NCBI RefSeq assembly: GCF_000313755.1
Contig: NZ_AMZB01000081.1
Span: 1-64,000, forward strand
Length of the DNA stretch: 64,000 bases
Direction: 5' to 3'
From: Pseudomonas nitroreducens TX1
Lineage (GTDB): Bacteria > Pseudomonadota > Gammaproteobacteria > Pseudomonadales > Pseudomonadaceae
Made by a program: the position numbers and the translations under genes. The notes beneath the pieces were generated by a model. That model searched no databases. It saw nothing but the letters and a program-made list of their open reading frames with translations, and had not been told where the DNA came from. This document shows, piece after piece, positions 60,733 to 64,000 of the stretch; position 1 is the stretch's first letter, and each line of letters begins with the position of its first letter.

Positions 60733-61809
60733 TCAATGGACTCCTTGTTCCAGGGGCAGGAACAGACTGAATACGGTGTGGCCCGGATGGCTGTCGCATT
60801 CGATCAAGCCCTGGTGCTGGCTGATGATGTTCTGGGTAATGGCGAGGCCCAGGCCGGTGCCGTCGGCGCGGCCGCTGACCATGGGATAGAAGATGGTGTC
60901 CTGCAGTTCGGCCGGGATGCCGGGGCCGTTGTCGATGATCTCCACCTTGCACACCAGGCGATGGCGCGTGTGGCCGATGGTGAACTGGCGCAGGGTGCGG
61001 GTGCGCAGGGTGATGCGGCCCAGCCGGAGTTCGTTCTGCGCGGCGATCGCCTGCATGGCGTTGCGCACGATGTTGAGTACCGCCTGGATCATCTGCTCGC
61101 GGTCGATCAGCAGGTCAGGGATGCTCGGGTCGTAGTCGCGCACCAGCGGGATGCTGCCCTGGGTTTCGGCCTCCACCAGGCTGCACACACGCTCCAGCAC
61201 CTCGTGGACGTTGGTCACCGAGAGCTGCGGCAGTTTGTTGGAGCCGAGCATGCGGTCCACCAGATTCCTCAGGCGGTCGGCTTCTTCAATGATGACGTTG
61301 GTGTAGTCCTTCAGCGATTCGTCCGGCAGCTCGCGGGAAAGCAGCTGCGCCGCGCCGCGAATGCCGCCCAGCGGGTTCTTGATCTCGTGGGCCAGGCCGC
61401 GCACCAGCAACTTGGTGGTTTCCTGCTTGGACAGCTGCGCCTCTTCCTTGGTGATCCGCAGTAGCCGGTCGCGCGGGTGCACCTCCAGCAGCAGCAGGGT
61501 ATTGCGGCGGTCGAGAATCGGCGTCACTGCGTAGTCCACAGTGATGGTCTGGCCGGTCAGCGAGGTCAGGGTCGCTTCGCGCTTGGTGAAGGGGTGTGCC
61601 TCTTCCACCGCCTGGCGCAGCGACTGCAGCGCCTCGGGCGATTCGGTGAACAGCTCGCTGATGAACTGCCCATGGCTGCGCTGGCCGCTGACCGCCAAGA
61701 GCATTTCCGCCGCCGGGTTCATGTATTCCAGGCGCAGCTCGGCATTGAGCAGGATCACCGCCGTGGTGAGGTTGTCGAGCAACAGGCGGAGCTGGGTTTC
61801 TGTAGGCAT
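60733..61809 (-). CDS. ntrB: Nitrogen sensor kinase NtrB (GlnL)
   Basis: 358 residues from ATG 61809. It is cytoplasmic, with no membrane segment. An N-terminal PAS domain (LLDNLTTAVILLNAELRLEYMNP), the phospho-acceptor histidine in GLAHEIKNPLGGIRGAAQLL, and an HATPase domain (NIVRNAMQAI, DNGPGIP, GTGLGLAI) are present. PII protein controls its kinase/phosphatase balance in this family. Confidence 0.95.
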   Translation of the reverse strand: MPTETQLRLLLDNLTTAVILLNAELRLEYMNPAAEMLLAVSGQRSHGQFISELFTESPEALQSLRQAVEEAHPFTKREATLTSLTGQTITVDYAVTPILDRRNTLLLLEVHPRDRLLRITKEEAQLSKQETTKLLVRGLAHEIKNPLGGIRGAAQLLSRELPDESLKDYTNVIIEEADRLRNLVDRMLGSNKLPQLSVTNVHEVLERVCSLVEAETQGSIPLVRDYDPSIPDLLIDREQMIQAVLNIVRNAMQAIAAQNELRLGRITLRTRTLRQFTIGHTRHRLVCKVEIIDNGPGIPAELQDTIFYPMVSGRADGTGLGLAITQNIISQHQGLIECDSHPGHTVFSLFLPLEQGVH

Positions 61810-62014
61810 GGCGTAAGAGATGTCCCAAGACTGTGCGGGAAAATGCAAAAAGCAAACCAGGCCCTGAAAAGACGCGTATTTCGCGGCATCGCGCTGATTT
61901 GCGGTGCGCAAGCAGCCGATCCGGTGAGCGGAAGTGACCCGAAATGGGGAGAGTATAGAAAGTGGTGCAGGCGCATGCACCGACATGGTGCGTTTGTGCC
62001 GGCCGCACACCGCG

Positions 62015-62605
62015 TCAGCGGTCGGCGGCGGCCAGCGGGTGGGAGGTGTCCAGGTCGGCCGCTTCTGCCACCGAAACACGGAACATGTGGAAGGGTTGGC
62101 TGGGGGTCTGTTCGATGGTGCGGCCGAGGGTATCGATGATTTCCACCGACAGCTGGTGCGTGCCTCGCTCGACGTTGTTCAACGGGAACACCGGGCTGCG
62201 GCCAGGCTCGCCGACGGGCTTGCCATCCAGCAGCAGGCGGTAGAGATGGCCGGGCAGCAGTGCCGGGTCGCTGGTGGCGGAAACGATCAGTGCACCATCG
62301 TTGGCCCGCACCGTGGCATCGGGTTCCGGCACGATGATACGCAGCAGCTGGTAGGCCGGCGGGCCCGGTGGCAGCGCAGGTGCGGCCGGCGCGTAGAGCG
62401 GCGGCGGCATACGAAAGCCATTGGGCGACTTGAGCGGGTCGTTGCGCGGCGTCATGTCGATCTTCTGCGCATTGCCGCGCGGCGGCTGGTCGGTGAAGAC
62501 GCGGTTACCGTCCTTGTCGATGTAGGTGTAGACCTCGGCGCTGGCCGGCAGGCAGCACAGCGCCGACAACAGGGGCACCGACAGGAGAGTCAGCAGCCAG
62601 CGCAT
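62015..62605 (-). CDS. DUF4124 domain protein (copy 1)
   Basis: 196 residues with a signal peptide (LLSVPLLSALCCLPASA). The DUF4124 motif is YTYIDKDGNRVFTDQPPRGN, followed by a proline-rich linker and a beta-sandwich-like C-terminal half (LLLDGKPVGEPGRSPVF, GTHQLSVEIIDTLGR). It is paralogous to the next gene upstream, which is 3 bp away. It is a periplasmic protein of unknown function. Confidence 0.8.
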   Translation of the reverse strand: MRWLLTLLSVPLLSALCCLPASAEVYTYIDKDGNRVFTDQPPRGNAQKIDMTPRNDPLKSPNGFRMPPPLYAPAAPALPPGPPAYQLLRIIVPEPDATVRANDGALIVSATSDPALLPGHLYRLLLDGKPVGEPGRSPVFPLNNVERGTHQLSVEIIDTLGRTIEQTPSQPFHMFRVSVAEAADLDTSHPLAAADR

Positions 62606-62607
62606 CG

Positions 62608-63156
62608 TCAGCCGCCCGTCCTGGGTTGGACCCGGGGTCGCTGCGGGCTGTTGGTGCTGATGCGCTGCAGGGTGAAGCTCACCGGCGAGCTGGCCTGGAT
62701 TACACGGCTGCCCTGCAGCACCTGTACGGCCAGGGTGTGATCGCCCCGGTCGATCTCCTGCAAGCCGATGTCGGTGCTGCTGGTCGGCGCACCGTAGGGT
62801 TGGCCGTCCAGCAGCAACTGAAGTTGGTGCTCGGGCGCCAGGGCAGGCTGCACCACGACGTTGACGATGAAGGTACCGTTGTTCTGGCGCATCGATTCAT
62901 CGTCGGGCAGGTTGCTCAGCGCGAGAATCTGGTAGGCGCCGGTGGCCTGGTTCTCGGTGCCGCTGGTAGCGGGTGCGGCGACCGGCGCCTGCGGGCCTAC
63001 GGTGTTGGTTGGCGGCAGCTCCACCGGCTTGGCGTCGACATTGGTCGGCGGCTGATTGGTGAACACCGTCTTGCCGTTGGCATCGGTGTACTTGTAGATC
63101 TGCGCGCTGGCTGGCAATGCGGCGGCGAGCAGCAGGGCGGTGAGTATCAGGCGCAT
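62608..63156 (-). CDS. DUF4124 domain protein (copy 2)
   Basis: 182 residues from ATG 63156 (GGAGG 6 nt upstream). The frame is open far beyond, but that part is antisense to the channel gene. Signal peptide LTALLLAAALPASA, DUF4124 motif YKYTDANGKTVFTNQPPTN, and a C-terminal half with LLLDGQPYGAP and GDHTLAVQVLQGSR matching copy 1. The two genes are a tandem duplication. Confidence 0.8.
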   Translation of the reverse strand: MRLILTALLLAAALPASAQIYKYTDANGKTVFTNQPPTNVDAKPVELPPTNTVGPQAPVAAPATSGTENQATGAYQILALSNLPDDESMRQNNGTFIVNVVVQPALAPEHQLQLLLDGQPYGAPTSSTDIGLQEIDRGDHTLAVQVLQGSRVIQASSPVSFTLQRISTNSPQRPRVQPRTGG

Positions 63157-63348
63157 GAAGAACCTCCGGATGGTCTGCCAAGCCTTGCACTGCCGACGGC
63201 GGCTGGCAAGTTGCCTATTGTCTTTCAGCAGGGCGCCGCACGTTGTGCGCTGCTGCTCGTGGGGGACCTTTCCTGCGCGGGACGGGTCCGAGCGTGGCGC
63301 TGGCGTCTGTATGATGCGCCCGAGCTTGATTTTCCATCCTGGTGGGGT

Positions 63349-64000
63349 ATGCCTGTGAGTCCGATTCGTGACCTGTTTCGTCAATGGCTGCTGCTGTGCT
63401 GCCTGGGCCTCGGCTTGTCCGTCGCCGGGCCCGCGCTGGCGGCGCTTCCCGGGCCGCTGGCCGGGGTGACGGGTGGTGGCGAGGCGAAGGTCAGTGACGC
63501 CCAGTTGGAACAGTCGCTGAACCAGGTGATCAAGACCCTGGAGAACGATCAGCAGCGCGCCGATCTGCTGAAGAAGCTCAAGCAACTGCGCGACGCGACG
63601 AAGAAGAGTTCGGACGACCAGGGCGGCGTGCTCGGCCTGATCGGCGACACCCTGGGCAGCCTGGAGCGTCAGTTCGAGGGCGCCAACAGCCCGCTGGTGC
63701 GCTGGTCCGAACTGTTCCAGGGCGCCGGCTTCGAACTGGACGCGCGCACCCCGTCGCTGGCGGAATGGCCGGGAATGGTCCTCGATTTCGCCCTGGTCAT
63801 CCTGATCTGGGCCTGCGTCGCCCTTGGTCTGCGCTGGATTGCCGGGCGCATGCGCAAGCGCTTCGGCCTGGAAGACGAACTGCCGCAACACCCCAAGACC
63901 CGCGACCTGCTGCTGTTCGCCCTGCGCAAGCTCGGCCCGTGGCTGGTGGCCTTCCTGATCACCGTCTACCTCTCGGTGGTGCTGCCCAGCTCACTGGGCA
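63349..64000 (+). CDS. MscS-type mechanosensitive channel, N-terminal part
   Basis: At least 217 residues from ATG 63349, running off the window; a GTG at 63355 is an alternative. A signal peptide (LLLCCLGLGLSVAGPALA), a coiled periplasmic segment (NQVIKTLENDQQRADLLKKL) and the first membrane helices (LDFALVILIWACVALGL, LVAFLITVYLSVVL) are visible. The conserved MscS pore is beyond the edge, so the family call rests on the layout and on synteny with PA5121. Confidence 0.65.
   Translation, partial: MPVSPIRDLFRQWLLLCCLGLGLSVAGPALAALPGPLAGVTGGGEAKVSDAQLEQSLNQVIKTLENDQQRADLLKKLKQLRDATKKSSDDQGGVLGLIGDTLGSLERQFEGANSPLVRWSELFQGAGFELDARTPSLAEWPGMVLDFALVILIWACVALGLRWIAGRMRKRFGLEDELPQHPKTRDLLLFALRKLGPWLVAFLITVYLSVVLPSSLG

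Overview
The window is chromosomal DNA from a Pseudomonas close to the P. aeruginosa group. It is GC-rich, uses pseudomonad-style overlapping starts (ATGA, GTGA, TGATG), and its conserved genes follow the order I remember for the PA5121-PA5166 part of the PAO1 chromosome: an MscS-type channel, DUF4124 genes, ntrBC, trmL, secB-grxC-yibN, gpmI, an EnvC-like gene, ctpA, yibQ, two solute-binding proteins, hisF-hisA-hisH-hisB, an AsmA gene, mutY, yggX, tRNA-Phe, a sulfatase, a basic amino acid ABC transporter, an Emr-type efflux operon, tRNA-Thr, rmlBDAC and dctBD. The species assignment is inference from that order and from protein families.

Layout. 1-635 holds no complete gene. It has a near-consensus sigma-54 promoter facing left, a hairpin-rich stretch, and a fold that would hide the Shine-Dalgarno of a gene starting at 31 and leaving the window. 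636-3823 is dctD/dctB. 4583-28553 is a surface-glycan locus made of two convergent operons. The rightward operon (4583-11877) has two GT2 enzymes, an FAD oxidoreductase, an epimerase-like protein, a TIM-barrel isomerase, an SMR-like carrier and a large polytopic protein. The leftward operon (28553-11929) has a GT2, rmlBDAC (dTDP-L-rhamnose), wzm/wzt, a 1440-residue sulfotransferase/coiled-coil/GT4/RgpF fusion, a paralogous GT4-RgpF protein, an epimerase, a GT2 and a WsaF-like GT4. In the PAO1 order as I remember it, rmlC lies directly beside dctB, so most of this locus would be an insertion between them.

28872-45496 is housekeeping and transport: tRNA-Thr, the EmrAB/OMF pump with its MarR regulator, a methyltransferase, the hisPJQM-like transporter, a membrane sulfatase, tRNA-Phe, yggX, mutY, asmA and a PanZ-like acetyltransferase. 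45637-48793 is hisB-hisH-DUF2164-hisA-hisF. 49024-50690 holds two tandem paralogous solute-binding proteins. 50780-57212 is yibQ-ctpA-envC, gpmI and yibN-grxC-secB (cell-envelope division, glycolysis, protein export). 57213-59299 contains trmL, a small membrane protein, a four-unit tandem repeat, DnaA-box-like sites and palindromic repeats. 59300-63156 is ntrBC and two DUF4124 genes, and the window ends inside an MscS-type channel.

How the glycan locus may work (inference): Wzm/Wzt exports a rhamnose-containing polymer. The fusion protein has a sulfotransferase head and a coiled coil of about 245 residues in front of its polymerising domains, which recalls the capping-plus-ruler logic of WbdD in ABC-exported O antigens. 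The convergent operon looks like a lipid-linked-sugar, flippase and GT-C module that would decorate the polymer in the periplasm with an unusual sugar.
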